From positions 2,418,001-2,482,000 of the forward strand of contig NZ_CP126268.1 of NCBI RefSeq assembly GCF_003234795.2: a DNA stretch of 64,000 bases, written 5' to 3'. Of this stretch, positions 38,341 through 49,617 are shown one piece after another. The stretch comes from Curtobacterium sp. MCLR17_032. GTDB taxonomy: Bacteria; Actinomycetota; Actinomycetes; Actinomycetales; Microbacteriaceae. The notes under the pieces were generated by a model. It worked only from the letters and a program-made list of their open reading frames with translations, was not told where the DNA came from and did no database searches. Positions within the stretch are counted from its first letter, which is position 1. The number at the start of each line of letters is the position of its first letter. Position numbers and translations under genes: made by a program.

Positions 38341-38424
38341 CAGTCCGGGACGGAGCGTCAGCAGTCCGGGACGGAGCGTCAGCAGTCCGGGACGGAGCGT
38401 CAGCAGTCCGGGACGGCGCGTCAG
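38341..38424. repeat. 21-bp tandem repeat, four units, ending on the tdk stop codon
   Basis: CAGTCCGGGACGGAGCGTCAG is repeated at 38341, 38362 and 38383 exactly, with one mismatch at 38404. The tdk stop codon (38421-38423) is the TCA of the last unit's GCGTCAG. Confidence 0.9.
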
Positions 38425-39056
38425 CGCTCGGCGGCGCCGTCCAACCGCCCACCGGACTCGGTGAGGTAGCAGTTGGCGCAGAGCGACTCGTACTCGACGT
38501 CCGTGCCGTCGATGGCGACCTGTGACCCGTCGAAGACGAACTGCCCGTGGATCTTCCGCGCGTTGAACACCGCCTTGCGTCCGCAGCGGCAGATCGTCTT
38601 GAGCTCTTCCAGGGAGTGCGCGACCTCGAGCAACCGCCGGCTGCCGGGGAACGCCTCGGTGCGGAAGTCGGTGCGGATGCCGTACGCCAGGACCGGGATC
38701 TGGTCGAGGACGGCGATCCGCAGCAGGTCGTCGACCTGCCGGGGGGTGAGGAACTGGGCCTCGTCGACGAGCACGCAGCTGACCGGTCGGACCATGCCGT
38801 CCAGGCGCGCGGACTCCGGGTCGGTGGCACCGGCCTCGGCGACGGCGGCACGGACGTCCACGTCGGCGGGCAGCACCACGTCGACGGTCCGGGTCACACC
38901 GAGCCGCGAGACGATCTCACGGTCGCCCTTCGTGTCGACGGCGGGCTTCGCGAGCAGGACCCGCTGACCGCGCTCCTCGTAGTTGTAGGCGGCCTGCAGG
39001 AGTCCGGTGCTCTTGCCGCTGTTCATCGCGCCGAAGCGGAAGTAGAGCTTCGCCAC
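38421..39056 (-). CDS. tdk: Thymidine kinase
   Basis: Salvage enzyme phosphorylating thymidine. The 211-residue type II kinase has P-loop [16 protein letters not shown] near the N-terminus, [15 protein letters not shown] as Walker B with the catalytic glutamate, and zinc cysteines in TICRCGRKA and SLCANCYL. The start is GTG at 39056, sharing one base with the stop of the response regulator gene (TAGTG), so tdk is the last gene of a two-component operon, an unusual setting. Its end coincides with a 21-bp repeat array. Confidence 0.95.
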   Translation of the reverse strand: MAKLYFRFGAMNSGKSTGLLQAAYNYEERGQRVLLAKPAVDTKGDREIVSRLGVTRTVDVVLPADVDVRAAVAEAGATDPESARLDGMVRPVSCVLVDEAQFLTPRQVDDLLRIAVLDQIPVLAYGIRTDFRTEAFPGSRRLLEVAHSLEELKTICRCGRKAVFNARKIHGQFVFDGSQVAIDGTDVEYESLCANCYLTESGGRLDGAAER

Positions 39057-39757
39057 TACGCGAGGAACCCGTCCTCCGCCGCACGACGGATCAGGTCGGA
39101 CTTCTTCGACGCCGGGCGACCGACCTTCGCGTACTTCTCGCGGACGCGGCGCAGGTAGGTCTTCGCGGTCTCGTACTGCACGTTCATCTGCGCGGCGACC
39201 TCGTTGGTGGAGTAGCCGGAGACGTACAGGCGGAGCGCTTCTTCTTCACCGTGGCTGAGCTTGGGCCGCTGGTGGGCGCTCGCGCCGGTGGGCAACGGCC
39301 GCCACTCGCGCTGCGCGGGGGTCTCGCGGGCGACGCCCATGACCTCGCGCGCGATGTCCATGACCTCGCGCATCGGCAGGGACTTCGACAGGAACGCGGC
39401 CGCGCCGGCGGCGAGCGACCGGTCGCGGGACTCGCGGGCGTCGACGCTGGAGAGCACGATGACCTTCGCACCGGCGGCACGGCAGGTGCGCACCCGGGCT
39501 TCGATGGAGACGGGCTCCTTGAGCTGGAAGTCGAGGAACACCAGGTCGGTCGGGAAGCTGTCGCTGTGCACCATCTCGAGCCAGGTGTGTGCGGTGAGGG
39601 CCAGGTCGAAGTCGAAGGCGTTCACCGCGATCCAGCTCGACAGGCTGTCGAGCAGGACCTCGTGGTCGTCGAGGATGGCCAGGCGCACCCGTCGCGAACC
39701 CGGGGTCGGCATCGACGGACCGCCCTCCGCGAGACGGTTCGGGTCAGTGCTGGTCAT
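39056..39757 (-). CDS. LuxR-type (NarL-like) response regulator
   Basis: DNA-binding response regulator of 233 residues. The receiver domain starts near RVRLAILDDHEVLLDSL (acidic pair), has phospho-acceptor Asp76 in LVFLDFQL and KSLPMREV with the conserved lysine. The LuxR-type helix-turn-helix is LRLYVSGYSTNEVAAQMNVQ then YETAKTYLRRVREKYAKVGR. A shorter start (MPTPGSRR) is possible. It overlaps the end of the upstream membrane protein gene by 14 bases and tdk by one base. Targets are unknown. Confidence 0.9.
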   Translation of the reverse strand: MTSTDPNRLAEGGPSMPTPGSRRVRLAILDDHEVLLDSLSSWIAVNAFDFDLALTAHTWLEMVHSDSFPTDLVFLDFQLKEPVSIEARVRTCRAAGAKVIVLSSVDARESRDRSLAAGAAAFLSKSLPMREVMDIAREVMGVARETPAQREWRPLPTGASAHQRPKLSHGEEEALRLYVSGYSTNEVAAQMNVQYETAKTYLRRVREKYAKVGRPASKKSDLIRRAAEDGFLA

Positions 39758-40982
39758 ACGAGAACCTTAATGTCAGTGACGATGGTCGGACGGCGACGTC
39801 GGTGTCGGGGAACGTCACGCGGAGCACGGCGAAGTAGGGATCGAACGTCCGGTGGATCCCGACGTCGGAGTCCGCGACCACGACGTCGAAGGTCATCCCG
39901 ACCCGCGGCGTCGTCGAGCCCGCGGCACCGGCCGTCGGTCTGGCCGCTGGCCCGTCCGCACCCAGGCCGGGCGCGAGCGCGCCGACGGGGGCGACCGTGA
40001 CCCGGACGCCGGCCGGGTCGACCGTCGCGGAGCCGAGCAGCGCCCGGACGAAGGTCCGGACGACGGTCCGCTGGTCCGCGTCCATGGCCGACGCCAGCCC
40101 CTCCGGGTCGTGGACGGTCGCCGCGGCGTCGCCCGACACCCGGACGGCGTACTCGAGCCAGGTCCGGTCCGCCTCGGCGACCATCGCCTGGCGTATGCCG
40201 TCGGCGATCGCGCGTGCTCGAGCACGGTCGGCGTCGGTGATCGAGGCGCGGGTCCGGAGCTCGGCGAAGAACGGTGCGACGTCGCGCGCCAGGATCGTGG
40301 ACCGGTCCTGCTGGACGCTCGCGGTGATGCCGTCGCGTTCAGCCCGCTCGACGGAGTAGGACCCGGCACGGATCTGGACCCGTTCCGCCAGACCGGCGAA
40401 GGTCCGCGCGAACACGGCGGCCGCGGCGGTCAGGACCAGGGTCGGCGCAGCCGCCAGGAACGCGGCCACGGACACCGGGACGCCGGCCGGGTACACCGCG
40501 GCGACCGTCCCGGCGGTCACGCCGTTGACAACCGCCAGGACGAGCCCGCCGACGACCAGGTCCACCCACGGCCGGTACGGCGCGACCTCGACGATGCCGA
40601 CCGCGCACAGCAGGACCATGAAGTCGTTGACGAGGGAACGGTCCGGCCCCCACTGCGCCGCCGAACTGGTCACGGTCGCGGCCGCGAGCAACGCGACGTG
40701 GGCGACGAACGACCAGCGCGGGAACGGCGCACGGAACGGACTGGAGGCGCTGATCACCACCACCGCGGAGGCCGCCAGCAGCAGGACGGTCAGGGCACTG
40801 ACCGTCGGGGTGCCGACGACGTCGCGGTCGAACAGGGACACCAGGCTCGCCCAGAGCACCCCGCCGGCGCCGATCACGACCGCGAGGGGTCGGGACCCCA
40901 TCGCGCCGAGCGGGTCGTACTGCTGAGCGGTCCGGCGGCCGCTGCCGCTGCCGCTGCCGCGGTCCGCGCGGCCGGCGGTCAC
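39744..40982 (-). CDS. Membrane protein resembling a degenerate sensor kinase
   Basis: 412-residue protein between a histidine kinase and a response regulator gene. Residues about 25-195 contain five or six hydrophobic helices. The cytoplasmic remainder begins with a helical segment (VERAERDGITASVQQDRSTI) where a kinase dimerisation domain would be, but no phosphorylatable histidine in a kinase context and no N, G1 or G2 ATP-binding motifs are seen. The final 100 residues are beta-rich and unrecognised. It starts at GTG 40982 with a four-base overlap with the kinase gene. Probable pseudokinase or signalling partner; function unknown. Confidence 0.65.
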   Translation of the reverse strand: MTAGRADRGSGSGSGRRTAQQYDPLGAMGSRPLAVVIGAGGVLWASLVSLFDRDVVGTPTVSALTVLLLAASAVVVISASSPFRAPFPRWSFVAHVALLAAATVTSSAAQWGPDRSLVNDFMVLLCAVGIVEVAPYRPWVDLVVGGLVLAVVNGVTAGTVAAVYPAGVPVSVAAFLAAAPTLVLTAAAAVFARTFAGLAERVQIRAGSYSVERAERDGITASVQQDRSTILARDVAPFFAELRTRASITDADRARARAIADGIRQAMVAEADRTWLEYAVRVSGDAAATVHDPEGLASAMDADQRTVVRTFVRALLGSATVDPAGVRVTVAPVGALAPGLGADGPAARPTAGAAGSTTPRVGMTFDVVVADSDVGIHRTFDPYFAVLRVTFPDTDVAVRPSSLTLRFSYDQH

Positions 40983-42280
40983 GACGCACGCTCCACGTCG
41001 TCGTCACCGGCGAGGTGCACGACCGGCGCGGAGCCGATCGTCGCCGCGTACGGGACGCTCATCATCACGCTCGTGCCGGAACCGGGCGACGACCACACCT
41101 GGACGTCGCCGCCGACGCGGCCGATGCGTTCGCGGACGGAGTTCCGGAGGCCCATCCGGTCGGCGCCGGTCGCCTGCTCGTCGAACCCGCGCCCGTCGTC
41201 GACCACCATCACGGTGCAGGCCGCACCGTCGTCGAAGACGCTGACCTCGGCGGTGTCGGTGCCGGCGTGCTTGAGGACGTTCGCCAGGCACTGCCCGACG
41301 GCGCGGACGACGGCGGTCATGGCCCGCGGATCCAGGCGCCCGACGGACGACGGGTCGCCCGTCACGGCGACCTGGAGGCCCGCGGCCCGCTGCTCGTCGA
41401 TCATCCGCTCGAACGCGGTGACCGCTTCGGACGCGGCGTCGGCCGCATCGGCGCCGTCCGACGCGGCGGCGTCCCCTGCGAGCCAGGCCCGGCCGGTGAG
41501 CATCGCGACGTCGGACTCCATGGTCCGGGCGAGGTGCTCGTCCATCGGTCCGGCCGGTGCGAGGGCGATGGCGTTGAGGTGGTTCAGGACCGTGTCGTGC
41601 AGGATCGCGGCGGCTTCTGCCTCGATGCCGGCGCGGTACGCGGTGACGTGTTCTTCCCGGGCGGACCGCAGCAGTTCGGGTTGGACGCGCTCGGACCGCG
41701 CGGTCGACCGGCTGACCGCGACGACGAGCGCGATGACGAAGCCGAGCGTCACCCAGGCGAGCACGAGGGGGTGGTCAGGGCCGCCGGACCGAGCAGCTGC
41801 GACGGAGGTCACGACCCTCCCGACGGTGAAGCCGGACACCGACCAGAGGACGACACGGAGGGTGCCACTCCCCGATCCGCCGATGAGGACGAGCGGCACG
41901 ACGACCAAGGACAGCAGGTAGGAGCTGACCCAGGGGACGTCGGCGAGTTCACGTTGCACGACCGTGGCGAACCACCACGCGCAGATGCCCCCGACGACGA
42001 GGAAGGCCGCGCCGGACCGCCAGGTACCGACATGCGTGTGCACGGCGATCATGACGAGCATCGGCACGACGGCCAGGACGGCGCCGAGGACGTGGTCGTT
42101 CGGGGCGTCGAGACGGTAGAGGACCAACAGCAGCGCCGCGGCCACGAGGGAGCCGATCGCCGCCGCGTGGAAGGCGCGCACCGTCGACCACGCGTTCACC
42201 CGAGGGGCGAGATGCGTGGGGATGCCGAGCACCGGGGCTGTCCTTCCGTGCGGTCGAGGGGTCACGGAGCACCCGGACAA
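40979..42280 (-). CDS. Two-component sensor histidine kinase
   Basis: Membrane sensor kinase of up to 433 residues. Several hydrophobic helices (about residues 35-190) form the sensor part without a large extracellular domain. The phosphorylated histidine is His228 in AILHDTVLNHLN, the HisKA_3 type that partners NarL/LuxR regulators. The ATPase domain shows LANVLKHAG (N box), VVDDGRGFD (G1), GLRNSVRERI and PGSGTSVMMSVP (G2). The exact start is uncertain; ATG/GTG alternatives exist in the first 30 codons. First gene of the kinase, partner, regulator, tdk operon. Confidence 0.88.
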   Translation of the reverse strand: MSGCSVTPRPHGRTAPVLGIPTHLAPRVNAWSTVRAFHAAAIGSLVAAALLLVLYRLDAPNDHVLGAVLAVVPMLVMIAVHTHVGTWRSGAAFLVVGGICAWWFATVVQRELADVPWVSSYLLSLVVVPLVLIGGSGSGTLRVVLWSVSGFTVGRVVTSVAAARSGGPDHPLVLAWVTLGFVIALVVAVSRSTARSERVQPELLRSAREEHVTAYRAGIEAEAAAILHDTVLNHLNAIALAPAGPMDEHLARTMESDVAMLTGRAWLAGDAAASDGADAADAASEAVTAFERMIDEQRAAGLQVAVTGDPSSVGRLDPRAMTAVVRAVGQCLANVLKHAGTDTAEVSVFDDGAACTVMVVDDGRGFDEQATGADRMGLRNSVRERIGRVGGDVQVWSSPGSGTSVMMSVPYAATIGSAPVVHLAGDDDVERAS

Positions 42281-42468
42281 CGAGTGCTCTCCACAGCCGA
42301 CGACCGTTCGGGAGGTCGTTCAGCGGCGGGGGCGCCACCATCGATCCAACCACGATGCACGAGGTGGTGTACCCCGATCAGGTCCTCAGGCGGCAGACCG
42401 GACCATGGTACCGGCGACCACCGACCCTCTGCTGTCCCCCGGACACGGGCTCGTGGACCTCCGACGAG

Positions 42469-43659
42469 TCAGAACAGCCGCGGCCCGCCGGGACCGGACG
42501 ACGTCCGCCGGACCGGGGCCGACGTCGGCGACGGCGCCAGCGACGGCGACGACGAAGCAGCAGTCCGCGCTGGCTGCCGCCCGTTCGTCGGTCGGTACTC
42601 GGCCCGGTGGGCGTACCCGGGGTCGGCGCGCTTCAGTGGCGACTGGTCGGACGTGCGCGGGACGGCGTCGTCCGAGAAGCCCATCGACCCGGTAGCGGGG
42701 TCGACCTGCCCGAGGGACAGCCCGTGCTCACGGAGGATGGGGCGGACCCGCTCAGCCAGCCACCGCCGGTAGTCCTTCGGCGCGTAGGTGTTGTCGAGGT
42801 ACATCGCCCGGTACCGGCCGACCAGGTCCGGGTGGGTGCGGCCGAGCCACTCGTACCACCACGGCTTGATGCCCGGCTTGAGGTGCAGCGCGGAGTACAT
42901 CAGGCTCGTGGCACCCGACGCCGCCGCGCGTCCGACCGCGTCCTGCAGGTGGGCCCGGGTGTCCGTGATGTAGGGCAGGACCGGCATGAGGAAGACCGAG
43001 CAGTCGAGTCCGGCGTCTCGGACCGCACGGACGGTCGCCAACCGGGCCGAGGTCGTCGGCGTCCCCGGTTCGACGGACTGCTGCAGGTCGTCGTCGTACA
43101 CTGCGATCGACATGGCGATGTCCACCGGCACGGACTTCGCCGCTTCGACCAGCAGCGGGATGTCCCGGCGGAGCAGGCTGCCCTTGGTGAGGATGCTGAA
43201 CGGCGTCCCCGACTCCGCCAGCGCTCGGATGATGCCGGGCATCAGGCGGTAGCGTCCCTCGGCCCGCTGGTACGGATCGGTGTTGGTGCCGAGTGCCACC
43301 GGGTGCCGGTCCCAGCTCGGCTTGGCGAGTTCGCGCGTCAGGACGTCCGCCACGTTGGTCTTCACGACGATCTGCTGGTCGAAGTCCGCGCCGCCGTCGA
43401 ACTCGAGGTAGGTGTGGGTCGGGCGGGCGAAGCAGTACACGCACGCGTGGCTGCACCCCCGGTAGGGGTTGATGGTCACCCCCCAGGTGCCGCCGTCCGC
43501 TCCCCCGACCTTGTTCAGCGCCGACTTCGCCAGGACTTCGTGGAACGTCACGCCGGCGAACTCCGGGGTCGTCACACTCCGGACGAACCCGCTGTTCGAC
43601 TCGAGCCCGGGGAGCATGTCGCTCCGCTCGGCCGTGATCGCCTGTCCGTCCCACCGCAT
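42469..43659 (-). CDS. Radical SAM protein of the Rv2578c family, SOS-box controlled
   Basis: Iron-sulfur enzyme of 396 residues. The cluster cysteines are Cys69, Cys73 and Cys76 in GCSHACVYCFARP (CX3CX2C), the arrangement shared with spore photoproduct lyase-like enzymes. VALGTNTDPYQ and FSILTKGSLLRRDIPLL are further family segments. The last 70 residues are basic and Ser/Pro/Ala-rich, apparently disordered. ATG at 43659 (MRWDGQAIT) is preferred over 43677, because a perfect LexA box at 43668-43683 overlaps the longer start. SOS control points to DNA repair; the reaction is unknown. Confidence 0.87.
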   Translation of the reverse strand: MRWDGQAITAERSDMLPGLESNSGFVRSVTTPEFAGVTFHEVLAKSALNKVGGADGGTWGVTINPYRGCSHACVYCFARPTHTYLEFDGGADFDQQIVVKTNVADVLTRELAKPSWDRHPVALGTNTDPYQRAEGRYRLMPGIIRALAESGTPFSILTKGSLLRRDIPLLVEAAKSVPVDIAMSIAVYDDDLQQSVEPGTPTTSARLATVRAVRDAGLDCSVFLMPVLPYITDTRAHLQDAVGRAAASGATSLMYSALHLKPGIKPWWYEWLGRTHPDLVGRYRAMYLDNTYAPKDYRRWLAERVRPILREHGLSLGQVDPATGSMGFSDDAVPRTSDQSPLKRADPGYAHRAEYRPTNGRQPARTAASSSPSLAPSPTSAPVRRTSSGPGGPRLF

Positions 43660-43667
43660 GCACTCAT

Positions 43668-43683
43668 TCGAACACACGTTCGA
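43668..43683. promoter_or_regulatory. LexA binding site (SOS box)
   Basis: TCGAACACACGTTCGA matches the actinobacterial consensus TCGAAC-N4-GTTCGA at every fixed position. It lies 9 bp upstream of the radical SAM start codon. The only other gene nearby, mqo, ends at 43706 and reads toward the box, so the radical SAM gene is the clear target. Confidence 0.85.
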
Positions 43684-43705
43684 ACGGGGCGCAAGGCGAC
43701 CGAAG

Positions 43706-45193
43706 TCAGCGGTGCAGTCCGAGCACCGCCGCAGTGCGGTCGAGTGTGGCGTCCGCCAGCGCGGCGTCGTCGCCGAGGTCCTGCCCGTACGTCGGGACCA
43801 TCTCGCGCACCGTGGGCTGCCAGCCGTCCCACCGGTCCGGGAAGCACTTGCGGAGCATGCTCAACATGATCGGCACCGCCGTCGACGCACCCGGCGATGC
43901 TCCGAGCAGCCCGGCGATCGAGCCGTCCGCCGACGTGATGACCTCGGTCCCGAACTGCAGGACGCCGCCCTTGTCCTTGTCCGGCTTGATGACCTGGACG
44001 CGCTGGCCGGCCGTGATCCGGTGCCAGTTCTCGGGCTCGGCTGCGGGCATGAAGTCGCGGAGGGCGTCGAACTTGGTCTGCTTGGACGCCAGGAGCTGCC
44101 CGATCAGGTACCGGACCAGGTCGAAGTTCGAGAACGCGACGCTGAGCATCGGCCGCAGGTTGTGCGGCCGGATCGAGGCGAACAGGTCGAGGACCGAGCC
44201 CTGCTTGAGGAACTTCGGGCTGAACCCGGCGTACGGGCCGAACATCAGCGAGGCGCTGCCGTCGACGATGCGGGTGTCCAGGTGCGGCACGGACATCGGC
44301 GGAGCACCGACGCTCGCCTTGCCGTAGACCTTCGCCGAGTGCTTCTGCACGACCTCGGGGTCATCGGTGCGGAGGAACTCGCCGGACACCGGGAACCCGC
44401 CGTAGCCGCGGATCTCCGGGATGCCGGACTTCTGCAGCAGCTGCAGGGCGCCACCACCCGCACCGACGAAGACGAAGTCCGCCGCGATGCGCTGCTTGGT
44501 TCGACCGACCTCGTTGCGGACGTCGAGCACCCAGCCGTCGGACACCTTCGAGCGGACGATCTTCGTGACGCGGTGCGACGGCTCGAACTCGAGCCCGTCG
44601 ATCTCGAGCCGGTCGAACAGCTGTCGGGTCAGCGAGCCGAAGTCGACGTCCGAGCCGGCCGCCGAGTAGGTCGCCGCGATCGGCTGGTCCTTCTTGCGGC
44701 CCGGGATGAGCGCCGGCGCCCACTTGCGGATCTGCTCGGCGTCCTCGCTGTACTCGAGCCCCGCGAACAGCGGGTGGTCCTTCATGGCGTCGTAGCGGGC
44801 ACGCATGTAGGCGACGTTGTCCGCACCCCAGACGAACGAGATGTGCGGCGTCGGGTTGATGAAGCTCTTCGGGTCGGGCAGGGTGCCGTCCTCGACCAGG
44901 TGCGACCAGAACTGGCGTGACACCTGGAACTGCTCGTTGACCGTCACGGCCTTCGCGATCTCGACGCGACCGTCCGGCAGCTCTGGCGTGTAGTTCAGCT
45001 CGCAGAGTGCGGAGTGGCCCGTCCCGGCGTTGTTCCACGGGTTCGAGGACTCCTGCGCTGCCGAGCCGAGTCGCTCGTAGACGCGGATCTTCCAGTCCGG
45101 CTCGAGCCGGTGGATGATCGCGGCGAGCGTGGCGCTCATGATCCCTCCCCCGACGAGGACGACATCGATGGGGTCCACCTGCTTCACTGCCAC
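43706..45193 (-). CDS. mqo: Malate:quinone oxidoreductase
   Basis: Peripheral membrane flavoprotein that oxidises malate to oxaloacetate and reduces quinone. The 495-residue length is normal. The FAD-binding start is IDVVLVGGGIMSATLAAIIH, and NNAGTGHSALCELNYTPE, GAGGGALQLLQKSGIPE and LLGASPGASTAVPIML are highly characteristic of the family. ATG at 45193 (MAVKQVDPID). It is likely monocistronic; the next leftward gene has its own SOS-controlled start. Confidence 0.96.
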   Translation of the reverse strand: MAVKQVDPIDVVLVGGGIMSATLAAIIHRLEPDWKIRVYERLGSAAQESSNPWNNAGTGHSALCELNYTPELPDGRVEIAKAVTVNEQFQVSRQFWSHLVEDGTLPDPKSFINPTPHISFVWGADNVAYMRARYDAMKDHPLFAGLEYSEDAEQIRKWAPALIPGRKKDQPIAATYSAAGSDVDFGSLTRQLFDRLEIDGLEFEPSHRVTKIVRSKVSDGWVLDVRNEVGRTKQRIAADFVFVGAGGGALQLLQKSGIPEIRGYGGFPVSGEFLRTDDPEVVQKHSAKVYGKASVGAPPMSVPHLDTRIVDGSASLMFGPYAGFSPKFLKQGSVLDLFASIRPHNLRPMLSVAFSNFDLVRYLIGQLLASKQTKFDALRDFMPAAEPENWHRITAGQRVQVIKPDKDKGGVLQFGTEVITSADGSIAGLLGASPGASTAVPIMLSMLRKCFPDRWDGWQPTVREMVPTYGQDLGDDAALADATLDRTAAVLGLHR

Positions 45194-45272
45194 CCGTCGA
45201 GCCTACCTCCGTTCCCTGCGCGGCCGCGGATCACCTTGCACCTGATGGTCGATTGCGATCCCACATATCTCA

Positions 45273-45278
45273 TACAGT
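45273..45278 (+). promoter_or_regulatory. Candidate -10 element of the wall-anchored protein gene
   Basis: TACAGT at 45273-45278 in an unusually AT-rich stretch (CACATATCTCATACAGTG), 35 bp before the chosen ATG. No good -35 box is seen at 16-18 bp; TTGCGA at 45253 is only 14 bp away. Confidence 0.4.
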
Positions 45279-45312
45279 GTTGGGGTTCCTGGCCCTCCAC
45301 CGAAAGCACACC

Positions 45313-46422
45313 ATGCGCCGCACCACGACCATGGCCGGGCTCGTCGCCGTCCCCCTCCTCGCGACCGCCCCGCTCCTCGCCGTCTCCACGTCGGCTTCCG
45401 CCCAGACCGTCGTCGACGCGACCACGTCCGACTCGACGGTCACCAGCACGCTCCGCCTCGCCGGCTCGAACGGCTTCGTCGCCGTGGGCAGCGTCGACGG
45501 CGTCGAGCAGGCACACACGAACGCCGCCACCGCCGACGCCGTGCTCCACCCGGAGCCCGGCGCCAGCGGTCCGCTGATCATCGGCGATCGGTGCTTCAGC
45601 CCGCTCAACGGACCGGGTCTGCCCTACGCGCTCGTCATCGACGCCACCGACCCGTCGCGGTGCCTCACCATGCGCACCGTCGCGAGCGCCGACGGTTCGC
45701 TCCGGTTCGTCGCGGACGACGCACTCTCCCCCGGCAACGGACTGACGCTCGAGCAGACCCCCGGGTCCTCCGCACTCCGTCTCGGCGACGCCGGCTCCGA
45801 CTTCGACGTCGTCACCCGCGGGGAGTTCACGGCTCCGGAGCTCACCGAGACGACGATCACGGTCGGTTCCGACCTGGCCGGCACCGCGCAGCCCGGTGCC
45901 CACGTCGTGGTCGTCCGAGGTACCGACGTGCTCTGCGAAGCGGACGCCGCCGGCGAGGACGCCTCGCAGCCCGGCGCGTGGTCGTGCGCCGCCGACCTGC
46001 AGGTCGGCGAGCACGACCTCGAGCTCTACGGCGTCTCAGCGGCGAACCAGCCGGCAGGCCCCCGCGCGGTGCACGTCGTCGTCGCCGACGCCAGCACCGA
46101 TCCCGGGACGGATCCGGGCACCGACCCCGGCACCGACCCGGGCACCGACCCCAGCCCCGAGCCCGGACCCGACCCCGACCCGGGCACCGACCCGGACCCG
46201 GCGCCCGGCGTCGATCCCGCCCCCGGCGCCGGATCCCTGCCGGGTACCCCGTCCGCGACCACCGCACCGACGCCGACCAGCAGCCCGACGGCGACGGCAG
46301 CACTCCCCGATCGGCTCGCCTACACGGGTGCCGAGGTCGGCACGGCCACTGCCGCCGCCGGCGTGTTCCTCGGCCTGGGTGGTCTCCTGACCGTCCTGCG
46401 CCGACGCCTGCGTCGGTCCTGA
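45313..46422 (+). CDS. Secreted wall-anchored protein with LAYTG sorting signal
   Basis: Surface protein of 369 residues. Signal peptide: MRRTTTMAGLVAVPLLATAP through about residue 33, with cleavage likely after SASA. The mature part (about 35-255) has no domain I recognise; it contains paired cysteines (GDRCFS, SRCLTM, VLCEAD, WSCAAD) and a beta-rich pattern. A wall-spanning linker follows with repeated DPGT units. The C-terminus is a sorting signal: LAYTG, a hydrophobic helix and a basic tail RRRLRRS. LAxTG is the substrate motif of class E sortases; no sortase is in the window. Function unknown. Confidence 0.82.
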   Translation: MRRTTTMAGLVAVPLLATAPLLAVSTSASAQTVVDATTSDSTVTSTLRLAGSNGFVAVGSVDGVEQAHTNAATADAVLHPEPGASGPLIIGDRCFSPLNGPGLPYALVIDATDPSRCLTMRTVASADGSLRFVADDALSPGNGLTLEQTPGSSALRLGDAGSDFDVVTRGEFTAPELTETTITVGSDLAGTAQPGAHVVVVRGTDVLCEADAAGEDASQPGAWSCAADLQVGEHDLELYGVSAANQPAGPRAVHVVVADASTDPGTDPGTDPGTDPGTDPSPEPGPDPDPGTDPDPAPGVDPAPGAGSLPGTPSATTAPTPTSSPTATAALPDRLAYTGAEVGTATAAAGVFLGLGGLLTVLRRRLRRS

Positions 46423-46432
46423 CCCACCGGCA

Positions 46433-46488
46433 CCACGACGGACGGGAGGCCCGCTACCAGCTGGTAGCGGGCCTCCCGTCCGTCGTGG
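46433..46488. terminator. Perfect 56-bp palindrome between convergent genes
   Basis: The 28-bp arm beginning CCACGACGGACGGGAGGCCC is followed directly by its exact reverse complement, with no loop. It serves the wall-protein gene and, from the other side, asd. It shares its outer arm with the palindrome at 5214. Confidence 0.8.
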
Positions 46489-46494
46489 CGTGCG

Positions 46495-48854
<2,360 letters not shown>

Positions 48855-49017
48855 GGGCACGCACTCCTGGGGACGGTTCTCCGCGACGTCACGCGGCTCG
48901 ACAATCGTAGACGGTGTTCCACGGATGTTGCGTCCGAGCGGGTCGGCACGCAACGATCCCGCGTGGGCACCCGGACAGGTCGCTCGACCGGCGGGCAGTC
49001 CGGGGTGCGGGTCCGGG

Positions 49018-49617
49018 TCAGCCGCCGACGACCCGACGACCCTCGAACGCACGGCCGAGGGTGACCTCGTCCGCGTACTCCAGGTCGCCGCCCACCGGCA
49101 GCCCCGAGGCCAGACGGGTCGTGCGGATGCCCATCGGGACGAGCAACCGGCTGAGGTAGGTCGCGGTCGCCTCACCCTCGAGGTTCGGGTCCGTGGCGAT
49201 GATGACCTCGTCCACGGTGCCGTCGGCGAGCCGCACCATGAGTTGCTGGATCCGCAGGTCGTCCGGTCCGACGCCGTCGATCGGGCTGATCGCCCCACCG
49301 AGCACGTGGTAGAGCCCCCGGAACTCGCGGGTGCGCTCGATCGCGGCGACGTCCTTGGCTTCCTCGACGACGCAGATCGTCGCCGGCGACCGTCGCGGGT
49401 CTCGGCAGATGCTGCACTGCACGTTCTCGGTGACGTTGCCGCAGACCTCGCAGAAACGGACCCGCTCCTTGACGTCCGCCAGGAGCTCGGACAGGCGGGT
49501 CGGGTCGAACGACTCGGTCTGCAGGATGTGGAACGCGATCCGCTGCGCCGACTTCGGACCGATGCCGGGCAGCCGCCCGAACTCGTCGATGAGGTCCTGC
49601 ACGATGCCGTCGTACAT
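49018..49617 (-). CDS. recR: Recombination protein RecR
   Basis: RecFOR-pathway recombination mediator of 199 residues. An N-terminal helix-hairpin-helix ([20 protein letters not shown]), a zinc finger with [16 protein letters not shown], and a Toprim domain with [19 protein letters not shown] are all in place. The ATG at 49617 overlaps the dnaX stop by one base. The dnaX-recR pair is conserved widely in bacteria. Confidence 0.96.
   Translation of the reverse strand: MYDGIVQDLIDEFGRLPGIGPKSAQRIAFHILQTESFDPTRLSELLADVKERVRFCEVCGNVTENVQCSICRDPRRSPATICVVEEAKDVAAIERTREFRGLYHVLGGAISPIDGVGPDDLRIQQLMVRLADGTVDEVIIATDPNLEGEATATYLSRLLVPMGIRTTRLASGLPVGGDLEYADEVTLGRAFEGRRVVGG

Noticed and set aside
40000-40982. 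Second histidine kinase at the 412-residue membrane protein
   Set aside because: No phosphorylatable His motif and no ATP-binding N, G1 or G2 boxes were found, so it is described only as a possible pseudokinase.
48926-48954. Terminator between recR and lysC
   Set aside because: GTTGCG/CGCAAC arms are only six bases and lack a T-run, too weak to call.
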